From Dactylellina haptotyla (taxonomy: Eukaryota; Ascomycota; Orbiliomycetes; Orbiliales; Orbiliaceae): a stretch of 64,000 bases of DNA. The stretch lies in the NCBI GenBank assembly GCA_031310005.1, contig CM062379.1, positions 1,426,001 to 1,490,000 on the forward strand, read 5' to 3'. The notes under the pieces are model-generated. The model was given only the letters and a program-made list of their open reading frames with translations. It searched no databases and was not told the DNA's origin. The translations under genes were made by a program, and so were the position numbers. Positions 28,256 through 39,049 of this stretch are shown piece after piece; position 1 is the stretch's first letter, and each line of letters starts with the position of its first letter.

Positions 28256-29319
28256 ATCTTTTCAAGCGAGGATTTCTTTCTGTTTTTCTTCTTTGAGTTC
28301 TACGCTTTTGCTCTCTTGAAGACGGGGTCTTTATGTTGTAGAGGTGCGATTGACGTCTTGTACCAGTCCGAGCAACCAGTTTTGCTGTCTTACTAGAATA
28401 TGCCTGGGGACACTAGGTAAGGGTTTGGATTCATTGGAGTGTTTGTTCTTTATCCAGCAGGTAGCTAGCTAGCAACAGGGACTTGATCACGAACAGGCAT
28501 GAGGGGGAAAGAAAGAAAAATTTAAATAAAAAAGCGGACATCCCCGCGCTCTCCCACCAGGCACGAGACCAGATCGTAAGCAAGCAAGAGTAGGTACGAG
28601 GGGCACAGGCGCAGTAGTCAGCATAGTCCTTTGCTGCGGGACAGACAATCCGATGGCGATATCGATGTTATGATAAGATATTATATATATATAAGATCCT
28701 TTGTTAGGCTGCATTTACGCGCAGGATCCGGCGGTCAACCGTGTCTCGTTCGCATCATCGATATCTTGTTTAGATTAGCCCGATGGGCGAGCTCGTGTCT
28801 CAGCTCGCGTTGTTTTGGGTGGTGTGGGCGGTGTGGGTGGCCAACGCATCCGCCCGCGCAACTCGGCAGCTAGTCCGCATGCGGCAGGTTTGCCCGCCAA
28901 ATCAGGTGACAGGCGCAAAAGCAGCAGAAACCGCCATACAAAAAACGGCCGGTAAAAACGTCTGGTTTCGAGCACACCCAAAGGCCATTCTGGCGGCAGC
29001 GCTTTTGGTGAGGAAACAGGACGTGTAATAAACAGTTTGATAATAATACCAAGCCCAGCACTCACACACACACACGCTAAAAAGTACAGCATTAATCCGC
29101 ACGTCCATTTTACAATTGATTTGGCAGCCCGGCTCGCTTGCTATTTAACCAAGCCTCTCCCCCGCCCATTTCGCTCCTGTTTCCCTCTCCCTTCCCTTCC
29201 TCTTCCCTTTGGTCTCCTCTCTCCTCTGAACACCAAACACATACAAAAATAAACCTACGCGTCGACAGACTTCAACCCCAAAAATAACCCTTTTACTTCC
29301 CCATTACTAATTTATCAAC
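28256..29319. other. Intergenic, TMEM208-like gene to histone H4
   Basis: About 1.1 kb. The last 200 bases are a pyrimidine-rich leader of histone H4 (29150-29250), preceded by a TATA-like CTATTTAA at 29141-29148 and a CA repeat near 29064-29076. Short overlapping frames near 28780-29090 on both strands look like chance. Nothing else was recognised. Confidence 0.45.
29141..29148 (+). promoter_or_regulatory. TATA-like element of histone H4
   Basis: CTATTTAA lies about 180 bases before the H4 start codon and just before a C/T-rich tract typical of fungal transcription start regions. The assignment rests on position and sequence only. Confidence 0.35.
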
Positions 29320-29836
29320 ATGACTGGACGTAAGTACCTTACATCTACACCTGCGCTTCTAATAATAGCTTTTGCCTTTCGGCAAGCTTAAATCTTTTTC
29401 GATATTTTCATTTTCATTTTTATTTTTTTATGCAGCTCATATAGCTAACGTGTCTTTCGCGTCTCAACAGGTGGCAAAGGTGGAAAGGGTCTCGGAAAGG
29501 GTGGTGCCAAGCGTCACAGAAAGATTCTTCGTGACAACATCCAGGGTATCACAAAGCCCGCTATCCGTCGTCTCGCCCGTCGTGGTGGTGTCAAGCGTAT
29601 CTCCGCTATGATCTACGAAGAAACCCGTGGTGTCTTGAAGACCTTCCTCGAGGGTGTCATCCGTGACGCCGTCACCTACACGTAAGTACCTGTTACTCAA
29701 CACTCTCATCGAGTAAACAAACACGTCCTAACATATATCCTCCAGTGAGCACGCCAAGCGAAAGACTGTCACCTCCCTCGACGTCGTCTACGCTCTCAAG
29801 CGTCAGGGACGTACCCTCTACGGTTTCGGTGGTTAA
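29320..29836 (+). CDS. H4: Histone H4
   Basis: Exons 29320-29329, 29471-29681 and 29746-29836 give 103 residues, the exact family length. The protein reads [20 protein letters not shown] at the tail and ends GRTLYGFGG. It carries the acetylatable lysines 5, 8, 12 and 16 and the Lys20 region, and pairs with H3 in the nucleosome core. The first intron (141 bases) splits codon 4 and the second (64 bases) splits the codon for Thr73; both have consensus GTAAGT donors. Histone genes with introns are normal in filamentous ascomycetes. No H3 gene lies beside it, so it is probably the solitary H4 copy rather than the one in a divergent H3-H4 pair; that is an inference. Confidence 0.98.
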
Positions 29837-30386
29837 ACATCCAACACCTGTTGGACTTGTTTCCCCCTTTGTTTGGTTGGCAGCGTTCGAGAAACTGGCC
29901 AATGCAATTATACTTTTCCATCTTCCATCGAGTCCTTTGATTACTCCTATTTGACTGGGACATTGTTATACGTCTTTGCCGTACGGGATGTAATGTTCAT
30001 GACCAAATAAACAATTAACGAATATACCCTCAACGCTTCTCGACTCCTTTTTTCTCCAAACTCGAATGGAATTGCATTTGTGCTCGTTTCTCGGATCTGC
30101 TTTTTTCCCTGTACTTTTCGTAATGTGTATTGCTACAAGCTTTTTCCACCGTTTTCATGTTATTATAGGGCTGGTGGGCGTTTATCACATGAAGGGACTT
30201 TAGGTTATGATCACGAATAAAGCAGCACTGCTTGCCAGATAATACACTTCTGAACTCAAATAAACTCTCTCCCACTGTAAAAACCAAACGTAGTAAATTC
30301 GTAAGCTTGTGAAGAAGAAAAAAGTCTATTGTGCGCGAGTCTATTTCTACCCAAATCTATCAAAGAGTAGCAAAAACAGGGGTGGT
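29837..30386. other. Intergenic between convergent H4 and DUF3605 gene
   Basis: 550 bases with both 3' untranslated regions. An AATAAA lies at 30006-30011, about 170 bases after the H4 stop, and is a candidate polyadenylation signal. No gene was seen. Confidence 0.5.
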
Positions 30387-31174
30387 TTAGTGGGCAATTG
30401 ACTTGAGCTTGTCCATTGCCCCTTCTATCCCGTTTGTGTTAACGAGGACGTGAATGTGCTCGACCGTCCGGACGCTCTGGAGCGCCGCCCAGTTCTTGAA
30501 CCACAGCACGTTCTCAGCGGGTATCCCGAGCTCTCCCACGAACGTCTTGTTCACAAAATCAACAATCAGACTCCGCGAGCCCTCCGTCACGTCGCCGGAA
30601 GCCGGGTCGATGGGGATCTCGGCTTTCGTCCACACGACGATATGCGCGATACCGGGTTCCAGTCCGTAAGGCCAGTCGTTGAACAGAATTTTTGTGTCTT
30701 CTACACGAGTAACCAAATTTTTATCAGCATGCCTCTAATTTTCTTACTAGGGTGTTAAAATTTTTTAATTATTGTTTTTCTTTCTTTGCTAGCAAAATTT
30801 CGAAATAAGGGAAACTGTTTTTTTAGAGCTAACAAACCTTCGTCCTCAAATGGTACGGGATTCCTGGCGGTCAAATCACCTTCCCAGAACAGGCGCTGGG
30901 TGAGGATAAATTTCAACACGCTGCCGTACTCATTACGCGTGTTCGCACCCCATTCCAGGTACCGTCGAAGATCACCGGGCCGGCGCTTGAGGTCCTCGAG
31001 CCGGTTTTCGGCTATGATGGAGTTGAGGTCGAACCAGGTGTGGACTTTGAAGAGGTGCTCTGGGGTGTCGAGGATCTCCTGGTCCTTCTGGGTGGGAATG
31101 TAGACGTCGTTCTTCGGGAGGGGGACGGCGGGAGCGGCCATTGTCATTGTCGCTGTCATTATTGCTACGTACAC
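30387..31174 (-). CDS. DUF3605 protein (N-acetylglucosamine-induced protein 1-like)
   Basis: Exons 31174-30838 and 30700-30387 give 216 residues, joined by a 137-base intron at PFEDE/EDTKILFNDWPYG. The conserved core includes ILDTPEHLFKVHTWFDL, DLRRYLEW, and later NDWPYGLEPGIAHIVVWTK and WFKNWAALQSVRTVEHIHV. These match the DUF3605 family, whose named member is N-acetylglucosamine-induced protein 1; the biochemical role is unknown. Several in-frame ATGs occur at the start (31174, 31159, 31147 and 31141). The last has the best context (ACAATGGCC), so translation may begin there. It diverges from the cytochrome b5 reductase gene. Confidence 0.82.
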
Positions 31175-31843
31175 GTTCTTCCGGGTGCGATATTATTTAA
31201 AGAATACGGTATTAGGAACAGGTGTTTTAAGCTACGGTACTTTGGGGGTACAGGAGGGTCGTTGGGGCTGATGCATGGCCTTTATATCGTGACTACATGG
31301 CACTATTAATTGCTACTTGCTACGGTTGTAGTGGTGATGTGTGCTCCACCTGTGGCTTAAGAGCTTATAAGTAAAGCGTAAACCTTCTGTGAAGCTTGGG
31401 CGGTTCGAGATGGCCCGTCTCAGAGCTTCCACCCAGCTGTCTCACCGGGTCCCTTTATAACATTCGCTTTCCTGTCCGGTATACGTACCAAAGTGCCCGG
31501 ATATTCCTTCGAGGGAGATGATTGGATTGTCGGCAGCCGAAAGACCTGCTGTTATTCGCCCAACAAACCTGCCGCATCGAATGGGGAAAAGGTACGGGCT
31601 GCCACCGTTCTGGTAGCTGCGTCGGAGCTTGTGCTTTGCTTGTGCTTCTTTCCACCCAAACATTTTTTTTCTTTCCGCTTTGGTCGACAGGGTCCCGATC
31701 GTACCACCACCAACACCACCGCTGCCACAACCAGGTCCGGCCCTCCCTTTCCATTTCTTCTTCCTCTCTTCTCTTCCCCAGATAACTCGCAGTTCGTCAT
31801 CCGGGGAAACTTACTCTTTTCTTTTCCCAAATATCATTTCACA
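31175..31843. promoter_or_regulatory. Divergent region DUF3605 / cytochrome b5 reductase
   Basis: 669 bases between the two starts, presumably with both promoters. The 150 bases before the reductase ATG are C/T-rich, a usual feature of fungal leaders. Open frames through this region run into the reductase first exon and are not independent genes. Confidence 0.45.
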
Positions 31844-32989
31844 ATGGGTAAGGCAGAGCAACAGGTTGCGTTGATCTCGACGCCGCTCCATGGCTTATAC
31901 ATCCCAATGGGTCTTCTGGTAGTGGGCACCGCAATCGTCAAGATCGAATGGGTTGGGTACGCCGTCGTTCTGGCCGTCACCCTGGCGGCCTTTAAAGTCT
32001 TCCGTGGAGGTGAGTTTCTATTCTATGCCGAGTCTTTTAAGTTTCAAATTAAGATTTGCTAATCGTCTTCGTCCAAATGCAGCCCCACGGAAGGTCCTCA
32101 AGCCTGACGTCTTCCAGGAGTTCCAATTGAAGGAAAAGACCGAGCTGAACCACAATACTGCCATGTACGATGATGCCCTCTCATGCGCTATTTCTACAAG
32201 ATACCGCAGCTTACTGATGTGAAACCGAAACTCCAGCTTCCGCTTCGCCCTCCCCGAAGAAAACGACATCCTCGGCCTCCCCATCGGCCAGCACGTCTCC
32301 GTCGGCGCCAACATCAATGGCGACGACATGGCCCGCTCTTACACCCCTATCTCCTCGGACCTCAACAGGGGCTACTTCGAGCTCCTCATCAAAACCTACC
32401 CGACAGGCAACATCTCCAAGCACATCTGGGAACTCAAAGTCGGACAGACCCTCAAAGTCAAAGGCCCCAAGGGACAGATGACCTACTCTCCAAACATGTG
32501 CTCTCACATCGGCATGATCGCTGGTGGCACGGGTATCACACCCATGCTGCAAATCATCAAAGCCATCCTGCGCAACCCGGCCGATAAAACCGTCGTCGAT
32601 CTCATTTTTGCCAACGTTAACGAGGACGATATCCTGCTCAGAGAGGACTTGGACGAGCTCGCAGAGACCGAGAAGGAGAGGTTCAGGATACACTACGTTT
32701 TGAACAACCCACCGGAAGGATGGAACGGTGGTGTTGGCTTTGTTACTGCGGATATGATCAAGGTGAGTTATATTACTATTCTCTATTATTTATGGTGGTT
32801 AGAGGACGGAATGTGCTAATAAGTATGGTGGTTTTATAGGCATGGTGCCCGGCTCCGGCGAACGATATCAAGATTCTGATCTGTGGACCTCCACCTATGG
32901 TTTCGGCTATGAAGACACATTGCAAGGCATTGGGGTACCAGCCAGCCAAGCCAGTGAGCAAGTTGGACCACCAGGTGTTTGCTTTCTAA
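31844..32989 (+). CDS. CBR1: NADH-cytochrome b5 reductase
   Basis: Exons 31844-32009, 32083-32164, 32237-32762 and 32840-32989 give 307 residues. Introns are 73, 72 and 77 bases. An N-terminal membrane anchor (about residues 15-50, hydrophobic LLVVGTAIV and [12 protein letters not shown]) is followed by the FAD-binding domain with the flavin motif [10 protein letters not shown]. The NADH domain shows [10 protein letters not shown] and CGPPPM, and the protein ends KLDHQVFAF, very close to the usual Cbr1 ending. The enzyme passes electrons from NADH to cytochrome b5, serving fatty acid desaturation, sterol synthesis and related reactions at the ER or mitochondrial outer membrane. The anchor suggests Cbr1 rather than the intermembrane-space form Mcr1. 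No missing catalytic motif was seen. Confidence 0.93.
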
Positions 32990-35972
32990 ATGGACTACCT
33001 GGACACGGACGGCATGATGTGCGTGGTGGGGGTGTAGCTGTATTAATGGAGTTTTCTAGAATGTAGATAATACATGCATTTTATAGAGCTATTTAATAAC
33101 TTGGAGACCTTTCGGTGCGATTAATTGAGCGAACATTTTTTGAACAGAATCTCCAAGAGAGCGTTCCTGGAATCTTCTGGGGTGTAAATTGCGTAAAATG
33201 GAAACTAAAAGATTGTGTTAATGGGGTTCTCTGATCTCCCGTCGCAAGAACGCTCGGAAGTCTTAGTTGGCTCTTTCTGTGATTGCTCTCAGTATAATAA
33301 ACAGCTATCTTCCCCAACTTTCTCACCTCTCCTCCTCTTCTTCACCACCATTCGTTCCTTACTAAAGGTTATAGAATAACCAATTTATATTTAGCAGAAG
33401 CTCTCAACTCTTGGGGTCCAAATGTAGTAGTGTAGCGACGAGGCGGCTAATCAACAAATTATCTGAATGTGGGAATCTATCGATATCATATATGCATCCA
33501 AAATAACGGTTTAGACTCCTTTAACATTCTTTGCACATTTTGCTCAGAAACTATATATATAGATTAATTATTTCGGCGATTTTATCAGCAAGATTCGACG
33601 TCTAAGTTCACAGGGTATCACGTGCTGCGACTATGAGCAACTGCTGGAAGAAAGCGTCAAATACGAACGAAATTCCTAGTGGGGCGACATATATATAGTA
33701 ATATAATCATAACCGGCAGGCTGCACTATTGCAATATACTGTATATATGTACGCAATAGTGGTGGTTCAAATACCATGAGCAGTCGTCTCGTGAACCATA
33801 TGAGCAGGCTATCAGATGAAGCCAGAGATATCACTTACACTACAAAATACCACATGTTTCAGACTCGATGCATGTGGATCCACTCTTTTGACAGCATCTC
33901 AATAGCTATGTACGGCTTAAATCGTCACTTTGGTAGATTCATATGACACCCGTTGTCACTGGTTTCTTTGGATCATTCCCATGGGAATTCTTCAGACTTA
34001 TACACTATTGAGGCAGGGCAGGCAATTCTAAACATGAAAATAGTAAAAGTTGACGGGATAAAGCCCATGTCACGAAGGAGGATCTACTTACCTACATATG
34101 GTGCTAATCTGTGCTCTGTCTCTCATGTATTGCAGTCGGATGACATTCAAGGTAATCCAGCTCGCGACGGATGGTACTTCCTGGAGTTGAGTACGGACAT
34201 TGGGCCTCCATTTCAGATAGATCGACTATGAATTCCCTTGCGGATCTCAACTAACAGCGAATACGCGGGGTTCTGGAGAAAACACGCAACTTGCATGTGT
34301 CCCTCTCATTTGAAAATTACGAGTCCCAATTTAGCTCCTTGTTCTCCTGAGACCGCCAGTGCACCTTCGTACTACATGCGATGGAGGTAAGGGAGCCCGT
34401 CTTAAATTCTGAAAATCGGCATCATTAATGAAGTAGGTCAATGTCCTGAGGAAAATATTATGGCACGGGTGTTGTACGCTGCCATCCCAAGAATATTTGA
34501 TGTAATCAGATCTGATGATTCTGAAACCTATCACACAAATACGACTAGAGTGGACCTAGATATCAATATGGTATCGTCCATACTCCATATATATGGCAGA
34601 CATGTCAGTATTCTTTTGAACAAAGACGTGAATTGAAATCAAATGTCTGTGACCCAAGCGAGACTAGTTAACCTATGAGGATCAAAAATAAAATGAGCAG
34701 AAGGTATCAACTCTTGAATTGTAACATGATCCAAGGCTCGTTAAAATATTATTAGAATGACTTGGAGAATTCTGATGCAAACCCGCTGATGAAATATGGA
34801 ATACATCATGGTAGACTTAGTAAGATTAGGTGTGGCTTGAAATACCAGAGTAATATATGCATCGAGGTGTACCATTCGGCCCCTAAAAGATCTTTATTTA
34901 CAATTTTAACACTTGATTTTTAGTTTAAGATGTATGTTCTCGCGGCGCTGCCATATATCTTAACAGTAGAGACCACGAGCGAGGCTATAATTTATTATTA
35001 TTATTATTATTATTCAGATATTTCCCAGCACTCTAGGAGTAAAGTAGATGGCTATTTCAGGACCGGCGTTGATATCGATAGTGAGGTCCAATGCATTAAT
35101 GTGTTTGACTCAGCTGTGTTGTTGGAGGGCTATCCAACAATCGAGCTTCGGGCACCCATGTCAACGAGCCAACCCCCGTCCGTTGGTTACTTTTTGCCCA
35201 ACAGAAAAGGCGTCTTGGACGGTGTGCGCATGTGTTCGGGAGGCCAGCCGACCAGCTGCAAAGCCGGGCGGCCGTTCTGAGCAGCATCGTCATCGGGTCG
35301 GGCAGGTCTCGTGGTTTGATCCTCAACCATTTCATCATGTACTCCACATCCGAGCTTCACGGTTCGCAGCTGCCTGGCGGTAAATCGCCGCAGCCGCAGA
35401 GGACTCTATTGATTCTCCTGATTGTGATAGTCCAGCAAATTTTCAGGAGCCGAGAGAGCACAGAAGTTTGTTCGAAGGGCGGAGACAAATTGATTAAAAT
35501 TTTCAGTTTTCATGCAGGCGGAGGGCAGACCTCGGTAACCAGCGTGCTAATGCAGTCCCCACCTGCCTGCACCTGGCCAGCCTGCAAACGAGACTTGTCG
35601 CAGATGGCAGCTGGCTTGGTTCCTGAACGGCTTCCTCATGACATCTTCTTGTTTATATTAGTGCTCTTGACGCCCCGGATCCGCTCCTGCTCGTATGACC
35701 CGTCATGGCCAGCCATTGCTAACCCTTAACCACGCATACCCCGCGATCCTCCCCCTCGTCCGCGCACACACATCATCGAACCAGCCAGGTCACCAACCGC
35801 CGTCTACAGGCACCCCTCCCCCTCCCCCTCACTTTCCCTCCACCGAAAAGGCAGAAAATCCGAATCGACGAAAGGCAGGAGGGTCCCACCACCCCGCCCC
35901 CCTCCACAATATAACCGATCCGCCGCCCACACCCAGAATATCGAATTTCTTCCGAACAAAAAATAGACAATA
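32990..35972. other. AT-rich 3 kb gap before the acyltransferase gene
   Basis: From 33300 to 35050 the DNA is AT-rich with scattered short frames and no recognisable protein. A (TTA)7 repeat lies at 34992-35013, and an imperfect 21-base direct repeat occurs at 33393 and 34696. The last 250 bases before the next gene are C-rich and look like a leader. The AT-rich part could be decayed mobile DNA, but no diagnostic domain or ends were found. Confidence 0.45.
34992..35013. repeat. (TTA)7 microsatellite
   Basis: Seven tandem TTA units in an otherwise unannotated AT-rich gap. Confidence 0.9.
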
Positions 35973-37032
35973 ATGTTCTACTACCTCTCGATCTTCATGG
36001 CCGTCTACGCCCTCCTCACCCTCGTCCTCGCCCTGCTGGGCAATGTCTCCAAGATCGCCCGCTTCGGCGCCCGCATCATGGTCGGCTACATCCTCATGGT
36101 GGTCTGCGCGCTCTACGGCGTCGTTGCATCGATATTCCTCAGGGCGATTGGCAATGTCGGGATTGCGCAATGGACCGTCGCCCGGGCGTTCACATACACC
36201 CTCGGCCCGGCTATCGGGGTGGAGTTTGTGATGGAGAACGAGGAGGGAATGTGGAGTGATAGACCTGTGGTGTTTGTTGGGAACCATCAGTCGTATGTTT
36301 CCCTGTTCTCTCTCACTCTCTCTTTGAGTTTCTTTACTAGAAATGGGATGTAGCTAACCAAGTATATTTACTGTGAATAGGGAATTGGACGTTTTGGCTC
36401 TAGGCAGGGTACGGCTTTTGATATACCGCCAGCTTCTCGAGATTGATGGAAAGCTAACAGATAGTTACAGATATTCCCGAAATATTGCAGCGTCAGCGCG
36501 AAGAGCAGTCTCAAGCACATGCCTTTCCTCGGCTGGTTCAGTACGTTTAATCACACCCTTACTATCGCAAATCTTGCAAAGTCCATTCCTACTAACAGGA
36601 TATTCTACAGTGGCCCTCAGCGGTACCATCTTCATCGATCGAGCGAACCGCCAAAGCGCCTTAACAGCCTTCGACAATGCCACCAAAGAAATGAAAACAC
36701 GCCGCCAGTCCGTCTGGATCTTCCCGGAAGGAACCCGCTCCTACGCTACAACGACGACCATGCTCCCCTTCAAGAAGGGCGCCTTCCATCTAGCCGTCCA
36801 GGCGCAGGTTCCGATCGTTCCCGTGGTGATTCAGAACTACAGTCACATACTAAACTTGAAGGCCATGAGCTTCGAGAGCGGGAAGGTTCGGGTCAAGGTG
36901 CTGAGTAAGGTGGAGACCAAGGGGATGACTGGGACGAAAGAGGAAATCGACGGGTTGGTGGAGAAGGTCCGGACTATGATGGTGACGGAGCTTGAAGCCA
37001 TGGGGCTGGGAGATTCGAAAAAGAAGAATTAA
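35973..37032 (+). CDS. SLC1: 1-acyl-sn-glycerol-3-phosphate acyltransferase
   Basis: Exons 35973-36292, 36381-36408, 36471-36540 and 36611-37032 give 279 residues. The enzyme acylates lysophosphatidic acid to phosphatidic acid in the ER membrane. Two N-terminal membrane segments (about residues 1-25 and 35-60) precede the catalytic NH-x4-D motif, which reads NHQSELD with His105 and Asp110. The first intron cuts this motif, and the 28-base second exon supplies Glu-Leu-Asp. Later motifs are FPKYCS, GTIFIDR, FPEGTR and VPIVPVVI, all expected of the PlsC/AGPAT family. Introns are 88, 62 and 70 bases, with a GCTAAC branch point in the second. The small exon is required to restore the motif and the phase, which supports it strongly. 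The 3' flank leads to the phosphopantetheinyl transferase gene on the same strand. Confidence 0.93.
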
Positions 37033-37485
37033 AACTGATATGAGAAACTTGCAGATGGGGAGATGGGATTTTTCAGAAATGGGGTGCTAGAAAGTTGGAA
37101 GCTCAAAGTTGGTTCAAACTAGGGTCATTAGATGGGCGAAATGTATAGACGAGGATTGGGTTCTTTGTTTTTTTTCTCTCCTTTTTTACTACTTAAGTAT
37201 ATATATCCTTTCTGTCTGTTTTCTTTTTCGCTTCTTTGTATTGTCATTGTAGCCGTAGAGCAATATTTTATTTTCTTTCTGTTAGTAGTGTTTTTTTTTT
37301 CCTTTCTTATATATATGGGGCGAATTTGTCACTTTTTGGAAGCGTGTGTGTTGGTGCGAATAGGACCGTTCATTAGACTGTTCGGCGATTTGGATAACTT
37401 TTCCAACATCTCTCTCTCTCTCTCTCTCTCTCTTTTCCTTCTAGTCCAAAAAACTTTGAAAAAAAGTGACCGCACACCTTTTGGA
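37033..37485. other. Spacer with TC repeat before the PPTase gene
   Basis: 453 bases rich in T on the plus strand. It holds the acyltransferase 3' end and the leader of the next gene, including a TC repeat 53 bases before the start codon. An open frame beginning at 37132 runs into the first PPTase exon and is not thought to be the real start. Confidence 0.5.
37409..37433 (+). repeat. (TC)12 microsatellite in PPTase leader
   Basis: Twelve TC units lie about 50 bases before the start of the phosphopantetheinyl transferase gene. Pyrimidine tracts in this position are common near fungal transcription starts. Confidence 0.9.
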
Positions 37486-38503
37486 ATGCCTCTGATAAGA
37501 TGGCTCCTCAATGTCGAACCATTGTGGAATACACCTGAGGAAGTGGGTATTCCTCCTAATTCACAAAAGAGACACACCTCACACTTACACTTACACGTAC
37601 GACGACGAAAAAGGATTACTAAACGGTTCAAATGCTTGATAGTTCACGCAAACTTTAAACTACCTCCCCTCGTCGACCCACTCGCACGTCTTGAAGTTCT
37701 TCCGCCCCTCGGATAGGAAACTAGCACTGGGCTCACAGATACTTCAGCACCTGCTCGTTTCGAAGTTCCGGAACATCCCCTTCCGCGATGTGACGATCGT
37801 GCGGAACTTTGGTGGTGTTCAAGGCGGTAGACCCGTGTTCGTCGGTACCGATGGCGGGGTCGAAGGGTTGGAATATAACGTCTCCCATCACGGAGGGGTG
37901 GTCGCCATAACGTCACGGCTGGATCCGCCCCGTGAAGACGATGGCGGTGGGAAGGACGCCGGCGGCGGGATTGGTGTGGACGTGGCGGATTACGAGCAGC
38001 GGCCGAGGTATATAGAGGGAAATTTGGCCGCGGTTTTCGAATGGGCGGATGGGTTTGAGCAGGGCGGGGTGTTTACTAGATGGGAGATGGAGGGGGCTAC
38101 GGGGGGATTGCGGGGTATGGCGGGAGATGAGGAAGGGCAGATGGAGGAGGTGGTCAAAGGCGTCCATTTGAATTGGACGGTCAAGGAGGCGTATGTGAAG
38201 GCCGTGGGTACCGGATTGGTGACCGATCTGACGGCCGTAGAATTCGGATTGGAAGGGGTGAAGGAGACGCTGGACAGCGGGGAGAGGTCGAGGGGTGTAC
38301 AGTTATGGTTGGGGAAAGGCCCGGAGAGGAGGGAAGGGAGCGAGTGGTATTTCGAGGTTGAGAGAGTGCAGAGGGAGGGACTGGAGGGGAGATATTGCGT
38401 GGCGATCGCGACAAAGGCGGAGGGCCTGTCTGAAGAGGATCGGCAGGGGAGGTGGGAGTGGTTGGACTATGAGGAAGGGGTCGAGCCGGTCCTGAAGGCT
38501 TAA
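37486..38503 (+). CDS. 4'-phosphopantetheinyl transferase (Sfp/Lys5 type)
   Basis: Exons 37486-37542 and 37643-38503 give 305 residues. The first exon encodes MPLIRWLLNVEPLWNTPEE; after a 100-base intron ending TGATAG the second continues FTQTLNYLP. Family landmarks are LKFFRPSDRKLALGSQILQ, YNVSHHGGVV, the magnesium-binding GVDV (Asp132) and W-T-V-K-E-A-Y-V-K (Glu201), with GTGL just after. The enzyme moves phosphopantetheine from CoA to carrier proteins; fungal members activate the alpha-aminoadipate reductase of lysine synthesis, polyketide and peptide synthetases, and sometimes fatty acid synthase. A Gly/Asp-rich insert precedes the GVDV motif. The C-terminal half is unusually G-rich on the coding strand. 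Placement beside SLC1 and near ACC1 fits a lipid theme but does not prove the substrate. Confidence 0.9.
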
Positions 38504-39049
38504 TTGGAGACCCTTGCTGGAGTGATAGCTTTCCATGTGAGGACCCGCAGGGCTCAATCTAACCGTGGCTCACTCACGAATACCCATCTCGATATAAAAT
38601 TATAAAACAAGACAATACATATACTCTAGCCTCGATACCAGGCGCCATATACTCCTGCAAATAAGATGTTACTTTATCATGTGAGGGTGCAGAATGGGGG
38701 CAACACAGGCCGACGTTGGAAAGCGTGTGGTTTGGCGGTGGTTTGGCGGTGATGCGCTATGACGACATGGCTGGCTGCTGCGAGAAGGCGCGACAGGATT
38801 GCTCGCCGCTCTGCTAAACACGGCCGGAATTCGCACTGGCGATGACATAACTGCTGCTGCCCCTCCACAGAACAGTATCGTTCCAACCACATCACCTCAT
38901 CAGGGCTTCATTCTCTCCTCTTCTACTTGCAACCTCTCAGAAATAGATTAAAAAACACCCAAATAACTCAATATCAGAATACGGATATTGAATTCTGTAT
39001 CGTCTACTTCATTCAAACCGCAAGGTTAACAGTACTTTTGTCGGGAAAA
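38504..39049. other. Intergenic before the secreted repeat protein
   Basis: 546 bases that should hold the PPTase 3' end and the next promoter. Short minus-strand frames around 38670-38895 have no motif. Nothing else was recognised. Confidence 0.5.

Noticed and set aside
31493-32062. 189-codon plus-strand frame as a longer reductase start
   Set aside because: It reads through the leader and the first intron; the ATG at 31844 gives the family N terminus and membrane anchor.
37132-37716. 194-codon frame overlapping the PPTase start
   Set aside because: Its upstream part is T-rich leader and its downstream part reads through the intron; only the MPLIRWLLN segment is coding, in the spliced gene.
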